Source: CAVQZA01 sp963718355
GTDB taxonomy: Bacteria; Actinomycetota; Thermoleophilia; Gaiellales; Gaiellaceae
Length of the DNA stretch: 64,000 bases
Reading direction: 5' to 3'
Assembly (NCBI GenBank): GCA_963718355.1
Contig: CAVQZA010000004.1
Span: 248,001 to 312,000 of the forward strand
Positions 40,879 to 50,513 of the stretch are shown here, piece by piece. Both the position numbers and the translations under genes were made by a program. The notes beneath the pieces are model-generated. The model saw only the letters and a list, made by a program, of their open reading frames with translations. It ran no database searches and was not told the DNA's origin. The number at the start of each line of letters is the position of its first letter. The first letter of the stretch is position 1.

Positions 40879-43083
40879 ATGTCACCGTTCGTCAAGTCCA
40901 ACAATCTTGCGGCCAGGATGGGCCGCTGGAGCGCGGGCCACCGCAAGACCGCGATCTTCGGCTGGCTCGCGTTCGTCGTCCTCGCGGTCGTGCTCGGCGG
41001 GCAGATCGGCACCAAGCACATCAACAGTGCCGACAACAACACCGGCCAGGCACGCAAGGCCGACCACATCCTCAGGGGCGCCGGCTTCGACAACGCGAAG
41101 CGGTACGAGGAGTACATCCTCGTCCAGTCGAAGACGCACACGGTCTCCGACCCGGCCTTCAAGGCGGCCGTCCGCGACGCGATCGCGGCGACCGGGGCCA
41201 CCGCGGCCGCGGATCACGTCCGCTCGCCGTACGCACCGACCAACGCGAAGCAGATCACGAAGGACGGCCACGCGGCCTACGTCGCGTTCTATCTCGAGGG
41301 CGACCAGGTCGCCGCCTACAAGGACGTGGACGAGGTCCTCGCCGGCGTCGCCAGGGCACAGAAGGCCAACCCCGGCTTCTCGATCCGCGAGACCGGCGAC
41401 GCAAGCGCGGGCAAGGCCCTCGACGCCCTCTTCAACAAGCAGCTGGCACAGGCGGGCGAGCTCTCACTGCCGCTGACGCTGATCATCCTGCTCGTCGTGT
41501 TCGGCGCTGCCGTCGCGGCGGGGATCCCGCTGCTCCTGGCGATCTCCGCCGTGCTGGCGACGCTCGGGCTGCTCGCAATCCCGAGCCACCTGATTCCGAT
41601 GGACCAGTCCGTTTCGGCGGTCGTCCTGCTCGTCGGGCTCGCGGTGGGCGTCGACTACTCGCTCTTCTATCTCAAGCGCGAGCGTGAGGAGCGTGCGAAC
41701 GGCCGGTCGCCGGAGGCGGCTCTCGAGATCGCCGCAGCCACGTCCGGACGGTCCGTGCTGATCTCCGGCTTCACGGTGATCATCGCGATGGCCGGGATGT
41801 TCTTCTCGGGCGACAAGACGTTCATGTCGTTCGCGGTCGGCACGATGCTCGTCGTCGCCGTCGCAATGCTCGGCTCGTTGACCGTGCTGCCGGCGCTGCT
41901 CTCGGCGCTCGGCGACAAGGTCGAGAAGGGCCGCATCCCGGGCCTTCGTCGCCTCCGCCGCGGTGACGAGCCGCGCGCCTGGAAGGCGATCCTGAAGCCG
42001 GTGCTCGCGCATCCGGTGTGGGCTGCCGCCGCTTCGGCAGGCGTCCTGCTCGCACTCGCGATTCCGGCGCTCAGCCTGCACACCTCGATCAGCGGCGTCG
42101 ATGCCCTGCCGAGGAGCGTCCCCGAGGTCAAGGTGCTCGACGACTTCCAGCGTCTGTACCCGGGCGGCGCACAGCCCGCGATCGTCGCCGTCAAGGCGAA
42201 GAGCGTGGACGCACCCGCCGTCCGCCGCGGGATCCAGCAGCTGCTCGCGAAGGCCAACGCCTCGCCGCAGATGCACAACGCTCAGGTGGTCGAGGTCAGC
42301 CCCGACCGCACCGTGGCCGAGATCGCCGTCGCGCTCGCCGGCAGCGGCACCAACTCGGCGTCGACGTCGGCACTCGGCACGCTGCGCAACGAGGTCATCC
42401 CCTCGACGATCGGCGCCGTGCCGGGGACCGACGTGGCCGTCACGGGCGAGACCGCGGCGACCGTCGACTTCAACAGCCTGATGAAGTCACACGCGCCGCT
42501 GGTGTTCGGGTTCGTGCTCCTGTTCGCGTTCCTGCTGATGCTGGCCTCGTTCCGGTCGATCGTGATCGCGACCAAGGCGATCCTGCTGAACCTGCTCTCG
42601 GTGGGCGCGGCCTACGGCGTGCTCGTGATGATGTTCCAGTGGGGTTGGGGCGAGAACATCCTCAACTTCAAGTCGAACGGCGGGATCACGTCGTGGCTCC
42701 CGATCTTCCTCTTCGTGATCCTGTTCGGGCTCTCGATGGACTACCACGTCTTCATCCTGAGCCGGATCCGTGAGGCCTACGATCGCGGGCTCAGCACCGA
42801 GCAGGCGATCGAGCACGGGATCACGACCACGGCGGGTGTCGTCACCAGCGCGGCCGTCGTGATGGTCGGAGCGTTCCTCGTCTTCGTGACGCTGCCGATC
42901 ATCGACATGAAGGAGATGGGCATCGGCCTCGCGGCCGCCGTCCTGATCGACGCAACGCTCGTCCGGGCCGTGCTGCTGCCCGCGACGATGAAGCTGCTCG
43001 GCGACTGGAACTGGTTCCTGCCGAACTGGCTGCGCTGGCTCCCGCGGCTCGAAGCGGGTCGGGCTAGCGCTTCGGCAGCGTGA
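40879..43083 (+). CDS. MMPL/RND-family transporter
   Basis: 734 residues with a ribosome site (GAAGGAG). Typical layout: TM1 at ~20-40, a periplasmic domain (~45-190), TM2-TM6 (~195-360), a second periplasmic domain (~400-545), TM7-TM12 (~550-715). Motifs include GLAVGVDYSLFYLKREREER with the conserved Asp of the proton relay and GLSMDYHVFILSRIREAYD with its partner. Such proteins export lipids or small molecules. The stop overlaps the convergent PQQ-type gene by 20 bp. Confidence 0.85.
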   Translation: MSPFVKSNNLAARMGRWSAGHRKTAIFGWLAFVVLAVVLGGQIGTKHINSADNNTGQARKADHILRGAGFDNAKRYEEYILVQSKTHTVSDPAFKAAVRDAIAATGATAAADHVRSPYAPTNAKQITKDGHAAYVAFYLEGDQVAAYKDVDEVLAGVARAQKANPGFSIRETGDASAGKALDALFNKQLAQAGELSLPLTLIILLVVFGAAVAAGIPLLLAISAVLATLGLLAIPSHLIPMDQSVSAVVLLVGLAVGVDYSLFYLKREREERANGRSPEAALEIAAATSGRSVLISGFTVIIAMAGMFFSGDKTFMSFAVGTMLVVAVAMLGSLTVLPALLSALGDKVEKGRIPGLRRLRRGDEPRAWKAILKPVLAHPVWAAAASAGVLLALAIPALSLHTSISGVDALPRSVPEVKVLDDFQRLYPGGAQPAIVAVKAKSVDAPAVRRGIQQLLAKANASPQMHNAQVVEVSPDRTVAEIAVALAGSGTNSASTSALGTLRNEVIPSTIGAVPGTDVAVTGETAATVDFNSLMKSHAPLVFGFVLLFAFLLMLASFRSIVIATKAILLNLLSVGAAYGVLVMMFQWGWGENILNFKSNGGITSWLPIFLFVILFGLSMDYHVFILSRIREAYDRGLSTEQAIEHGITTTAGVVTSAAVVMVGAFLVFVTLPIIDMKEMGIGLAAAVLIDATLVRAVLLPATMKLLGDWNWFLPNWLRWLPRLEAGRASASAA

Positions 43084-45877
43084 AGGTCGCGAAGCCCTGA
43101 GGCACGCGCGGGAGGAGGGCGGTCGGCCAGTTCGTGAGGTCGACCGCCCCGCCCGGCGTCGCGGGGAAGGTCTGGAACAGCTGGCGGTAGCTCTCCCAGA
43201 AGCGCACCGTCTTGCCCCGCACCGAGGCGGGTAGGACGAGCGAGAAGTTGCCGTTCGCATCGGGCCAGTGCGCCGAGACCGGCCTGACGACGCCGTTCGG
43301 CCCCGAGACTCCGACGAGCATGCCCTCGTAGACCGCGCCCGCATACGAGGTCGACTTCGGCGTCGGCAGCCCGGTGCCCGAGGCGGGGAGCTGCGCATCC
43401 ATCGTCGCGCTCTTCAGCGCGGCGAAGGAGACGTTGACCCCGGTCGGGAGCCCGTAGATGTTGTCGCCGTTGGCGATCTGCACCGCCAGCGTCACCGGGT
43501 TCGCACCGGTCTCGTCGGACGCGGCGAAGAACGACGTGTACCGGCCCTGCGCGTCACTCGGCGTCGAGTAGGTCCAGAAGTCGCGATCCTGGGTGCGCGT
43601 GACGACGACCGCGCCCTGCACCGGCTTGCCTGCGCTGTCGGTGATCGTGCCGGTGAGGCGGTAGGTGTAGAGCGAGACCTTCGGCGGCGCGACTCCCTCG
43701 GCCGAGGCGATGTGCCCCTGGACGAGCACGGTGCCGTTCTTCAGCACCGAGGAATGCAGGCTGCCGACCGCGTAGTAAACGTTGAAGCCGGCCTGCATCC
43801 CGACGAGCGCTGCGCTCTTGGCCTTGCCGAGCGGCCGGCCGTTGGCGCTGGCACCGGTGGCCGAGACGATGGTGACGACGTGGCGCCGGGCCACGGTGAT
43901 GTCGGCCGGATAGACGAAGCTGCCGTCCTTCGCGGTCTTCGCGGGCAGGAGGTAGCCGTCGACGCTGATCTGCACGCCGGCGACCGGCGCCGGGCCGATC
44001 AGGACGCGTCCGGTTGCGCTCTGCGTGTTCGACGAGTTCGCGCCCCAGCCTCGGACGACGAGGCCCGACTGCGTCTGGATGTGAGCGTCCGTCGCGCGCA
44101 CGACGACCCGAACGTGGGTGCGCGAGGGATGCGCCGCGGGCGCGATGAGCGGCGCGACGGTCGGGGTCGCCGCCGGCAGGCGCCGGCCGTTCGGGAGCAC
44201 CGGCGGCGTCGACTGCTTCGTCGAGGCGCCGAGTGCGTAGACCTGGAGCTCGGTCGCGGTGCCGCCGCCCGACGACGTCGGCGTGCCGCCGACCGTGATC
44301 GCGAGGTACTCCTTGCCGGCGACCGAGTAGAGCGAGGGGCCGGATGCGATCTGGTGGCCGGTCTGGAACGTCCACAGCACCTTGCCGGTCTTCGCGTCGA
44401 ACGCGCGCAGGTTGCCGTCGCCGCCGCCGGCGAAGCCGAGCCCGCTCGCAGTCGTGGTCACACCGCCACGCTCGGGCTCCGGCGTCGTGAACTTCCACAC
44501 GCGCTTGCCGGAGTTGACGTCGATCGCGCTGATCGATCCATGGTCGTGCCACCCGGGCAGCAGCGTGCCGAAGTTGCCGTTCTCGAGCCCGAGGAAGACG
44601 CTCCCCTGGACGAGCTTCTGCTTCTTCTCGGTGGGCGTCAGCTTCGCCTGCTCGAGCACCGATGCCGTCTCCGCCGCCGCGTTGAAGATGTAGTTCGTCT
44701 TCGGGTCGTACGAGGCCGGCGAGAAGTTGAGGCCGCCGAGCGAGGACGGATAGACCGTGACGGGCTTGCCGGGCTGCAGCGGCGGATGCTCGGTGCGGTC
44801 GATCACCTTGATCCGCTGGTAGATCGGCGCGCCGGTCGTCGCGTCGTACGCGAACCAGACGCCTTCCATCGTCGCCACCGAGACGACGCGGCGCGTCTTG
44901 CCGCCCACCTTGCCCGTGTAGACGAGCGGCGGCTGCGCGGTGTCATAGGCCCACTGGTTCGAGGCCATCTGCTGCTGCCACCACTTCATCTGCCCCGTCT
45001 TCAGGTCGACGGCGATCAGCGAGTCGGTGCGCGGGTTCTGCCCGGGCCGAAACTGCGGGAAGTAGAGCGGCGTCGCCGAGCCGGTGCCGAAGTAGAGCGT
45101 GTTCGTCGTCGGGTCGATCGTCTGCGGCGTCCACACCACACCGCCGCCGACGATCCGCGACAGCTTCCGCCAGCTCGTCCCCTCCGGCGGGATCGTCCAG
45201 AACGGGTTCGGCCAGGCAGGCGTGAGGTTCGTGTTGTACGCCATCACGAAGCCGCGCACGCCGTACTCCGAACCGGCGGCGCCGATCACGACCTTGCCGT
45301 TGGCGCAAATCGGTGCGCTCGTCTCGGAGTAGCCGAAGTTCGAGGCCGCGCCGGGCACCGCCGAGGCGATCGCGATCCGCTTGATCAGCTTCCCCGTCCG
45401 CACGTCGAGCGAGACGAGGTGCATGTCGAGCGTGGTGATGAAGAGCTTGCCGTCGCAGTAGGCGACGCCGCGGTTGGCGACGATGCCGAAGTTGCGGAAG
45501 ACGGCGACGTTGTCCGGCTTCCAGCGCCAGATGATCGCGCCGGTGACGCCGTCGACGGCGAAGACGTTGTCGTCGCCCGTCGTCACGTAGAGGCGCCCGT
45601 CGATCGCGAGCGGATACGACTGCTCGCCGCGCTTGATCGCCGTGTCGACCTTGCGGAAGTCGACGGTGAAGACGCGACCGAGCTGGGCCACGTTGTCGGG
45701 CGTGATCGCCGTCAGCGGCGAGTGCCGGTTCTGGTCGGGCGTGTTGCCCCAGCCACTCCAGTTGTTGGGTGACAACGACGCTCCGGAACCCGCGCCGGCA
45801 GCCGTCAGAGCCACACCCAGCACGCCGACGAGGCAGGCGCGCTTTACCCAAGGCGAAAGCATTGAGCCGTCAACCAT
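43064..45877 (-). CDS. Exported PQQ-type beta-propeller protein with degenerate active site and C-terminal carboxypeptidase-regulatory-like domains
   Basis: 937 residues from ATG at 45877 (GGAGG just upstream; ATG 45862 also possible). Signal peptide RACLVGVLGVALTAAGAG. The first ~560 residues are an eight-bladed quinoprotein-dehydrogenase-like propeller (NNWSGWGNTPDQNRHSPLTA). The adjacent Cys pair is absent; the metal-ligand region reads GTGSATPLYF where Asn is expected, and QWAYDTAQP replaces WDYD, so the catalytic Asp is Ala. Glu in SEYGVRG is kept. The remaining ~380 residues contain Ig/carboxypeptidase-regulatory-like segments (GVQISVDGYLL, GTITDSAGKPVQGAVVV). It is probably structural or a sensor, not a functional PQQ dehydrogenase. 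Confidence 0.8.
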   Translation of the reverse strand: MVDGSMLSPWVKRACLVGVLGVALTAAGAGSGASLSPNNWSGWGNTPDQNRHSPLTAITPDNVAQLGRVFTVDFRKVDTAIKRGEQSYPLAIDGRLYVTTGDDNVFAVDGVTGAIIWRWKPDNVAVFRNFGIVANRGVAYCDGKLFITTLDMHLVSLDVRTGKLIKRIAIASAVPGAASNFGYSETSAPICANGKVVIGAAGSEYGVRGFVMAYNTNLTPAWPNPFWTIPPEGTSWRKLSRIVGGGVVWTPQTIDPTTNTLYFGTGSATPLYFPQFRPGQNPRTDSLIAVDLKTGQMKWWQQQMASNQWAYDTAQPPLVYTGKVGGKTRRVVSVATMEGVWFAYDATTGAPIYQRIKVIDRTEHPPLQPGKPVTVYPSSLGGLNFSPASYDPKTNYIFNAAAETASVLEQAKLTPTEKKQKLVQGSVFLGLENGNFGTLLPGWHDHGSISAIDVNSGKRVWKFTTPEPERGGVTTTASGLGFAGGGDGNLRAFDAKTGKVLWTFQTGHQIASGPSLYSVAGKEYLAITVGGTPTSSGGGTATELQVYALGASTKQSTPPVLPNGRRLPAATPTVAPLIAPAAHPSRTHVRVVVRATDAHIQTQSGLVVRGWGANSSNTQSATGRVLIGPAPVAGVQISVDGYLLPAKTAKDGSFVYPADITVARRHVVTIVSATGASANGRPLGKAKSAALVGMQAGFNVYYAVGSLHSSVLKNGTVLVQGHIASAEGVAPPKVSLYTYRLTGTITDSAGKPVQGAVVVTRTQDRDFWTYSTPSDAQGRYTSFFAASDETGANPVTLAVQIANGDNIYGLPTGVNVSFAALKSATMDAQLPASGTGLPTPKSTSYAGAVYEGMLVGVSGPNGVVRPVSAHWPDANGNFSLVLPASVRGKTVRFWESYRQLFQTFPATPGGAVDLTNWPTALLPRVPQGFATFTLPKR

Positions 45878-45963
45878 ACGCCTCCGCCGGCGCTTCACCA
45901 AGTCCGAGCCCACGCGGATAGAGACGTCGCAGCGCCGCTACGGATAGTGAGCACGCAACTACC

Positions 45964-47376
45964 ATGTCCGCCGTGGCGACGCGGAAAGAGTTCCTCCAGA
46001 AGAGCGCCGCGGCCGCTCTCGCGGTCGGCGGCGTGTACGAGCTGGTCGACACGCTGGCGCCCTCGCCGGCACGCGCTGCGACCCACGCTGCGGGGGCGCT
46101 CCCGCGCGAGCAGCACCTCCTCCGCGACGTCCGCGTCGTGCGCGAGAGCGGGATCGAGGTCGTCCTGCCGCCGCGCCACCACCAGCTCGTGACCGCGAGG
46201 CTTGCGACCGGCCGGACGCCCACTTCGCTGCGCGAGGCGCAGCACACGCTCGAGCAGGCCTTCGCCGAGATCGATCGGGAGTTCGCGCCGACACCGTCGG
46301 GCCTGGGCCTGACCGTCGGCTGGGGCCTGCCGTACTTCCGCCGCTACGTCCCCGCGCAGTGGAAGCGCCACGCACCGCGCAACCTCGCGACGAAGGGCGA
46401 TGCCGTGCTCGACGCGAGGCGCTTCCCGAGCGATCCCGCCTACACGATCCTCGAGGCGAACGACGTGATCCTCCAGTTCCGCAGCGACAGCCTCGACCAC
46501 ATCGCGGCCGCCTCGAAGCTGATCCTCGACCGGGCGCACGGCGTCCTCGAGCTCACGAGCATCCGCAGGGGCTTCGTCGGCGGACCGCTGCTGCACGGCG
46601 GCGTGGGCCTGCCGAAGCAGATGGCGCTGAAGGCCGGGATCCCGGCGGCTCACCACATCCCCGACACCTCGCCGCTCTTCCTCGGCTTCACGTCGAGCCA
46701 GCGCGCGGCCCTCGGCCCCGATCTGATCGCGAACCTCGAGACCCTGCCCGGCCTCACCGATCAGTGGCCCGGCGGCTACTTCCGCGAGGGCACGACGATG
46801 CACGTCTCGCACATGTACCTCGACCTCGCGAACTGGTACGACAACTTCAGCTTCACCGATCGCGTCTGGGCGACCTTCACTCCCGACCTCGACGCCCCTG
46901 CCGGGACGATGACGGTGCCCGAGGGCTCGGATCAGGTCGCCAACTTCACGCGGATCAACGATGACGTCGAGCTCCACGGGTTCACGGGCCACTCGGCTTC
47001 GATGCAACCGGCCACCCGCCTCCAGGCCAACGTCCGGAGCAACTACGGCACCGTCTACGCGAAGGGCACGGCGCTGCTCCAGCGCCCCGACTTCGACACG
47101 CTCGACAGCCCGTTCGCCTGGACGTCGAATCCGTTTCGCGACCGCTGGTCGAGCTACCCGTCCGCCGGCGTCCATTTCGTCGCGTACGCGCCGACGACGG
47201 ACACCTTCAACCAGGCGCGCCTCGCGATGGACGGCCGCTACACGAACGGCACCGTCCTCACGCCCGACCCGACGCAGCCGAGCCGCCAGTTCAACTCCGT
47301 GCTCGAGGTCACGCACCGCCAGAACTTCCTCGTGCCGCCCCGCCGGCACCGCTCGCTTCCGCTTGCCGAGCTCTAG
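45964..47376 (+). CDS. Exported protein, possible Dyp-type peroxidase relative
   Basis: 470 residues. The N-terminus ATRKEFLQKSAAAALAVGGV is a Tat/Sec-like export signal with RK rather than RR. The bulk resembles the ferredoxin-like double-domain layout of Dyp-type peroxidases (VVLPPRHHQLVTARLATG, LTVGWGLPYFRRYVPAQW, LFLGFTSSQRAALGPDL, GTTMHVSHMYLDLANWYD), but the GxxDG motif is not found, so activity is uncertain. The gene is divergent from the PQQ-type gene (86-bp gap). Confidence 0.5.
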   Translation: MSAVATRKEFLQKSAAAALAVGGVYELVDTLAPSPARAATHAAGALPREQHLLRDVRVVRESGIEVVLPPRHHQLVTARLATGRTPTSLREAQHTLEQAFAEIDREFAPTPSGLGLTVGWGLPYFRRYVPAQWKRHAPRNLATKGDAVLDARRFPSDPAYTILEANDVILQFRSDSLDHIAAASKLILDRAHGVLELTSIRRGFVGGPLLHGGVGLPKQMALKAGIPAAHHIPDTSPLFLGFTSSQRAALGPDLIANLETLPGLTDQWPGGYFREGTTMHVSHMYLDLANWYDNFSFTDRVWATFTPDLDAPAGTMTVPEGSDQVANFTRINDDVELHGFTGHSASMQPATRLQANVRSNYGTVYAKGTALLQRPDFDTLDSPFAWTSNPFRDRWSSYPSAGVHFVAYAPTTDTFNQARLAMDGRYTNGTVLTPDPTQPSRQFNSVLEVTHRQNFLVPPRRHRSLPLAEL

Positions 47377-48326
47377 AAGTTCCGCCGCCAGAGTACGAAG
47401 CCGAGCGGCAGGAGCGCGAGCAGGCCGGCGAACCGCCCCAGCGGCCGCGTGTGGGGCTCGAGGCCGAGGCGTTCGGTCGGGCCCGAACCAAGCGCCTGTC
47501 GCACCGCCTTGGCCGCCGCGCCGGCCTGTCCCTCGCCGAAGACCGAGCCGCCGGTCGCGTTGGCGAGCGAGGTCAGCGCGGCACCGCTCGCAGGATTGGG
47601 GCGGTAGGCGCCCTCCGGGGTCCCGTCCGGCTTGAACACGGCCTCGCGAGACCCCCAGACATGGACGAGCACGAGCTTCGTCGAACCGAGCGACGCGGCG
47701 ACTGAGGCGGGATCGAACGGCCGGCTCTCTCCGTCGGTGAGGACGACAACGGCGCGCCGGTGGGCCGAGGGCGAGAACGTCCCGCCACCCGCGATCGTCG
47801 AGAGCGCGTCGAGCGTCGACGCCGTCACCTCGGCGTTCGCCGGCGGCGGCTGCTCGATCCCGATCGCCTGCCGCACCGTGGCCGCAAACGACCGCACGTT
47901 CGGGCTCGGCAACAGGTTCGGGAGGACGCGATCGGTCATCGTCCCCACGCCGACCGCCACGTCGGGAAGCGCGTCGCGGATCGCAATCGCGTCGGCCTTG
48001 GCGCGAGCGAGCCGCGTCGGCGACCCGGGTCGCGCAGAGGCGAGCATCGAGCGCGAGGTGTCGATCACGACGTAGGCCTGGGCGTCCGAACGGACGCGGT
48101 GCGCATGGCTCGTCCGCCACGCAGGCTGCATCGCGACGAGCGCGAGCAGCAGCGGCACCGCGGCGAGCGCTGCGACGAACACCCACTCGTGGGCGCGCGA
48201 AGGCCGCTCGAGGCCGAGTGCCGAGCGGACGCGACCGACCCGGCGCGAGCCGAACGCGTAGGCCAGGAGCGGGAGTATGACCGCGAGCACGGCGAGCCCG
48301 CCGAGCGGCGTGAGGAACGTGATCAT
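47373..48326 (-). CDS. VWA-domain membrane protein, BatB-like
   Basis: 317 residues. TM helices near residues 5-25 and 48-66, then a von Willebrand A domain with MIDAS DTSRS in AYVVIDTSRSMLAS, ALPDVAVGVGTMTDRV and VVVLTDGESRPFD, and a C-terminal helix (RFAGLLALLPLGFVLWRR). It is the last gene of the moxR operon and would act at the membrane with the other VWA protein. Start ATG 48326, overlapping the upstream stop by 1 bp. Confidence 0.85.
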   Translation of the reverse strand: MITFLTPLGGLAVLAVILPLLAYAFGSRRVGRVRSALGLERPSRAHEWVFVAALAAVPLLLALVAMQPAWRTSHAHRVRSDAQAYVVIDTSRSMLASARPGSPTRLARAKADAIAIRDALPDVAVGVGTMTDRVLPNLLPSPNVRSFAATVRQAIGIEQPPPANAEVTASTLDALSTIAGGGTFSPSAHRRAVVVLTDGESRPFDPASVAASLGSTKLVLVHVWGSREAVFKPDGTPEGAYRPNPASGAALTSLANATGGSVFGEGQAGAAAKAVRQALGSGPTERLGLEPHTRPLGRFAGLLALLPLGFVLWRRNF

Positions 48327-48943
48327 CAGTAGCCGCTCCCCGGAATCCCGGTGCCTGCCCCGTGCCGGCCCTGGCCGTGCTCGCCGGCTCCGGTGGTGGC
48401 GCCGGTGCGAACCCCGGTCGCGCGGAACAGGCGCAGCACGAGCTCGAGATTCGCCTTCGCCGCCGCGTCGTTCGGATCGAGCCGCACCGCGTTGACGAAG
48501 GCGGACACGGCCCGATCCGCCTGATCCGGATTCGCGCCGCCTCCCGAGGACAGGTCGCCGAAGGCCAGCACGCCGAGCAGGTCGCTCGCCTGCGCCGCAC
48601 GAAGCGGGTCGCTGCTCCGAGCGAGGTTCGCGAGCGCGAGCTCGGCCTGCGCGCGAACGCCCTGCGTCTGGAGCTCGGTGTCGAGGCTCCCACGCGTGCC
48701 GTAGGTGAGACGGAAGAGCCGCACCGCCCGCCGCACCGCGACGTCGTCGCCGACTCCGAGCAGCGAGCCGACGCCCGGCAATACCGTCGAGGCGTGCCAG
48801 CGCGCCGCCGCGGGCGAGACGGCGTAGCGCGCGTCGCCCGACCGCAACGCGCGAGGCCAGGCCCGGAGATCGGACGCGAGCACCGCAGCGAGCACCGCGA
48901 GCACGACGAGAACCACCACAAGCGCGATGCGGCCGGCCCTCAC
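48326..48943 (-). CDS. Membrane-anchored TPR-like protein of the Bat operon
   Basis: 205 residues. N-terminal TM helix (IALVVVLVVLAVLAAVLAS), then helices that resemble tetratricopeptide repeats (LELVLRLFRATG, SAFVNAVRLDPNDAAAKAN with the classical LDPNDAAA turn), and a Gly/His-rich tail (GEHGQGRHGAGTGIPGSGY). This is the position of BatC in related operons. It overlaps its upstream neighbour by 4 bp. Confidence 0.75.
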   Translation of the reverse strand: MRAGRIALVVVLVVLAVLAAVLASDLRAWPRALRSGDARYAVSPAAARWHASTVLPGVGSLLGVGDDVAVRRAVRLFRLTYGTRGSLDTELQTQGVRAQAELALANLARSSDPLRAAQASDLLGVLAFGDLSSGGGANPDQADRAVSAFVNAVRLDPNDAAAKANLELVLRLFRATGVRTGATTGAGEHGQGRHGAGTGIPGSGY

Positions 48944-49755
48944 CGCTCACCCCAGTCGAGCCGGGCGAGCAGGAGCTCGTTCACCGCAAGAGCGGCGGCG
49001 ACGGCAAGCGCGAGCGCCGCGAGCAGCCACGGGAAGCCGCCGCGCCCCGACACCGCCGAGGCCTCGGCCGGCAGCCGCGCCGCGGTGATCGCACCCTGCT
49101 TGCCGAGCAGGCGCTGGAAGAACTGCTGATCCTCCGACGACGGGTTGAGCCCGACGATCCGCAGCGGGATCCGGTCGCGCCGGAACGCGAGCACGGCCAG
49201 CGCCGTCCGCTGGAGGTCGCCCGGGTCGTCATCGAGGTCGGAGACGAGCACCACCGCCGGCCGCGCGAGCCCCTGCGTCGCGAGCGTGTGCGCGAGCTCG
49301 AGCCCGGACGAGATCCGCGTGCCGGCGCTGAAGGTGTCCGACCACGGGTTCGGCGGGAAGGTCGGCAGGAAGCCGGGCGTCTTCTGCGGCGGCAGCGTGA
49401 AGTAGCGAACGAGCGGCTTCAGGTCCGCAGCCGGCGTCCCCGGTGGCAGGGCCTGGTACGCCGTGCCGGAGAAGACGACGAGGCCGTAGCGGCCCTTGCT
49501 CGCAGCGAGGTCGGAGAGGGTCGCGCCGATCCGCGCGTAGGTGTCCTCGGAGATGCTCGCCGAGAGGTCGAGTACGACGATCCCGTTCGTCCCGGCCGGC
49601 AGCACGTGCAGCGCCGGCACGCGCGGATGGGCTGCGAGGAGCGCAATCGCGACGACGAGCCCGAGCAGGATCGCGGCAAGCGCGATGCGGATAGCGTCGG
49701 TGCGACGGGCGGCGCCGCGCAGCGCGGGCGCATCGCCGAGTGGGATCGCGCTCAT
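48940..49755 (-). CDS. VWA-domain membrane protein, BatA-like
   Basis: 271 residues from ATG at 49755. TM helix at ~22-42 (IALAAILLGLVVAIALLAA), VWA domain with MIDAS DLSAS in GIVVLDLSASISEDTYAR and VVLVSDLDDDPGDLQ, and a C-terminal helix (FPWLLAALALAVAAALAVN). Both ends overlap the neighbouring genes by 4 bp. It should partner the BatB-like protein and be acted on by the MoxR ATPase. Confidence 0.85.
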   Translation of the reverse strand: MSAIPLGDAPALRGAARRTDAIRIALAAILLGLVVAIALLAAHPRVPALHVLPAGTNGIVVLDLSASISEDTYARIGATLSDLAASKGRYGLVVFSGTAYQALPPGTPAADLKPLVRYFTLPPQKTPGFLPTFPPNPWSDTFSAGTRISSGLELAHTLATQGLARPAVVLVSDLDDDPGDLQRTALAVLAFRRDRIPLRIVGLNPSSEDQQFFQRLLGKQGAITAARLPAEASAVSGRGGFPWLLAALALAVAAALAVNELLLARLDWGER

Positions 49756-50513
49756 CTCTGCCCCACGTCGCGCTCGACGTCGCCGACGAGCGACTCGACC
49801 TGCTCGGGCGACGGCTTCTCGGGAGCCCACGCGAGCTCCGAGGCGGCTCCGGAGAGACTCTCGTCGCGGCTGCCGAGCACGCGCGCGAGCAGCCCGAGCG
49901 CCTTGCGCCGCTCGACCGGGCCTCGGCCCTCGGCCTCGCGCGCGTAGAGGAGCGCCCGCTCGAGCGGAGACAGCGCGGCGAGCCGCGCCTCCCCCCGGCG
50001 CCGGCGGCGTCGCGCGAGCTCACGGACGACTAGCAAGGCCGCGCCGAGGACGAGCGCGACCGCAACGAAGTCGAGCACGAGCGCCAGCCTTCCCGGCGCG
50101 ATCCGGTAGGTCGCCCGTGGCAGCTGTGTCTCGAGTCGAAACGGCGGGCTGGCCTTCGCCGCGTCCGCCGGGGAGACGCGGCTCGAGATCGTCAGCACCG
50201 GCCAGAGCACCGAGACTCCGCCGGAGAGGCGCACCGGCGGCAGCACGACCTGCCGCGGCGACGCGCCCGGAACGCAGTCCTCGCTGAGGCACGCGACCGT
50301 CCACGTGTACCCGGTCTTCGTGCGAGTCGGACCCGAAAGCACATCGAGCGGCCCGAAGTCGGCGACTGCGCGCTCCCCTGCCGAAGCCGTGACCGTCGCA
50401 GTGATCGTGTCGCCGAAGAGCGCCCGGCTCGGGCTCAGAGATGTCGCCGCCGTCGCCGGCCCGGCCAGCGCGAGCGCGCCGCCGACCACCGCCAGGAGCC
50501 TCAGCGCCGCCAC
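49752..50513 (-). CDS. Exported BatD-like protein of the moxR operon
   Basis: 253 residues from GTG at 50513. Signal peptide (MAALRLLAVVGGALALAGPA), beta-rich domain (ALFGDTITATVTASAGERAV, YTWTVACLSEDCVPG), one TM helix near 155-178 (LVLDFVAVALVLGAALLVV) and a basic, cytoplasmic helical region. The arrangement follows BatD/oxygen-tolerance proteins. The start lies inside the upstream gene (13-bp overlap), which suggests translational coupling. Confidence 0.7.
   Translation of the reverse strand: MAALRLLAVVGGALALAGPATAATSLSPSRALFGDTITATVTASAGERAVADFGPLDVLSGPTRTKTGYTWTVACLSEDCVPGASPRQVVLPPVRLSGGVSVLWPVLTISSRVSPADAAKASPPFRLETQLPRATYRIAPGRLALVLDFVAVALVLGAALLVVRELARRRRRRGEARLAALSPLERALLYAREAEGRGPVERRKALGLLARVLGSRDESLSGAASELAWAPEKPSPEQVESLVGDVERDVGQR

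Noticed and set aside
43268..45772. 834-residue plus-strand ORF
   Set aside because: It is antisense to the PQQ-type propeller gene and has shadow composition.
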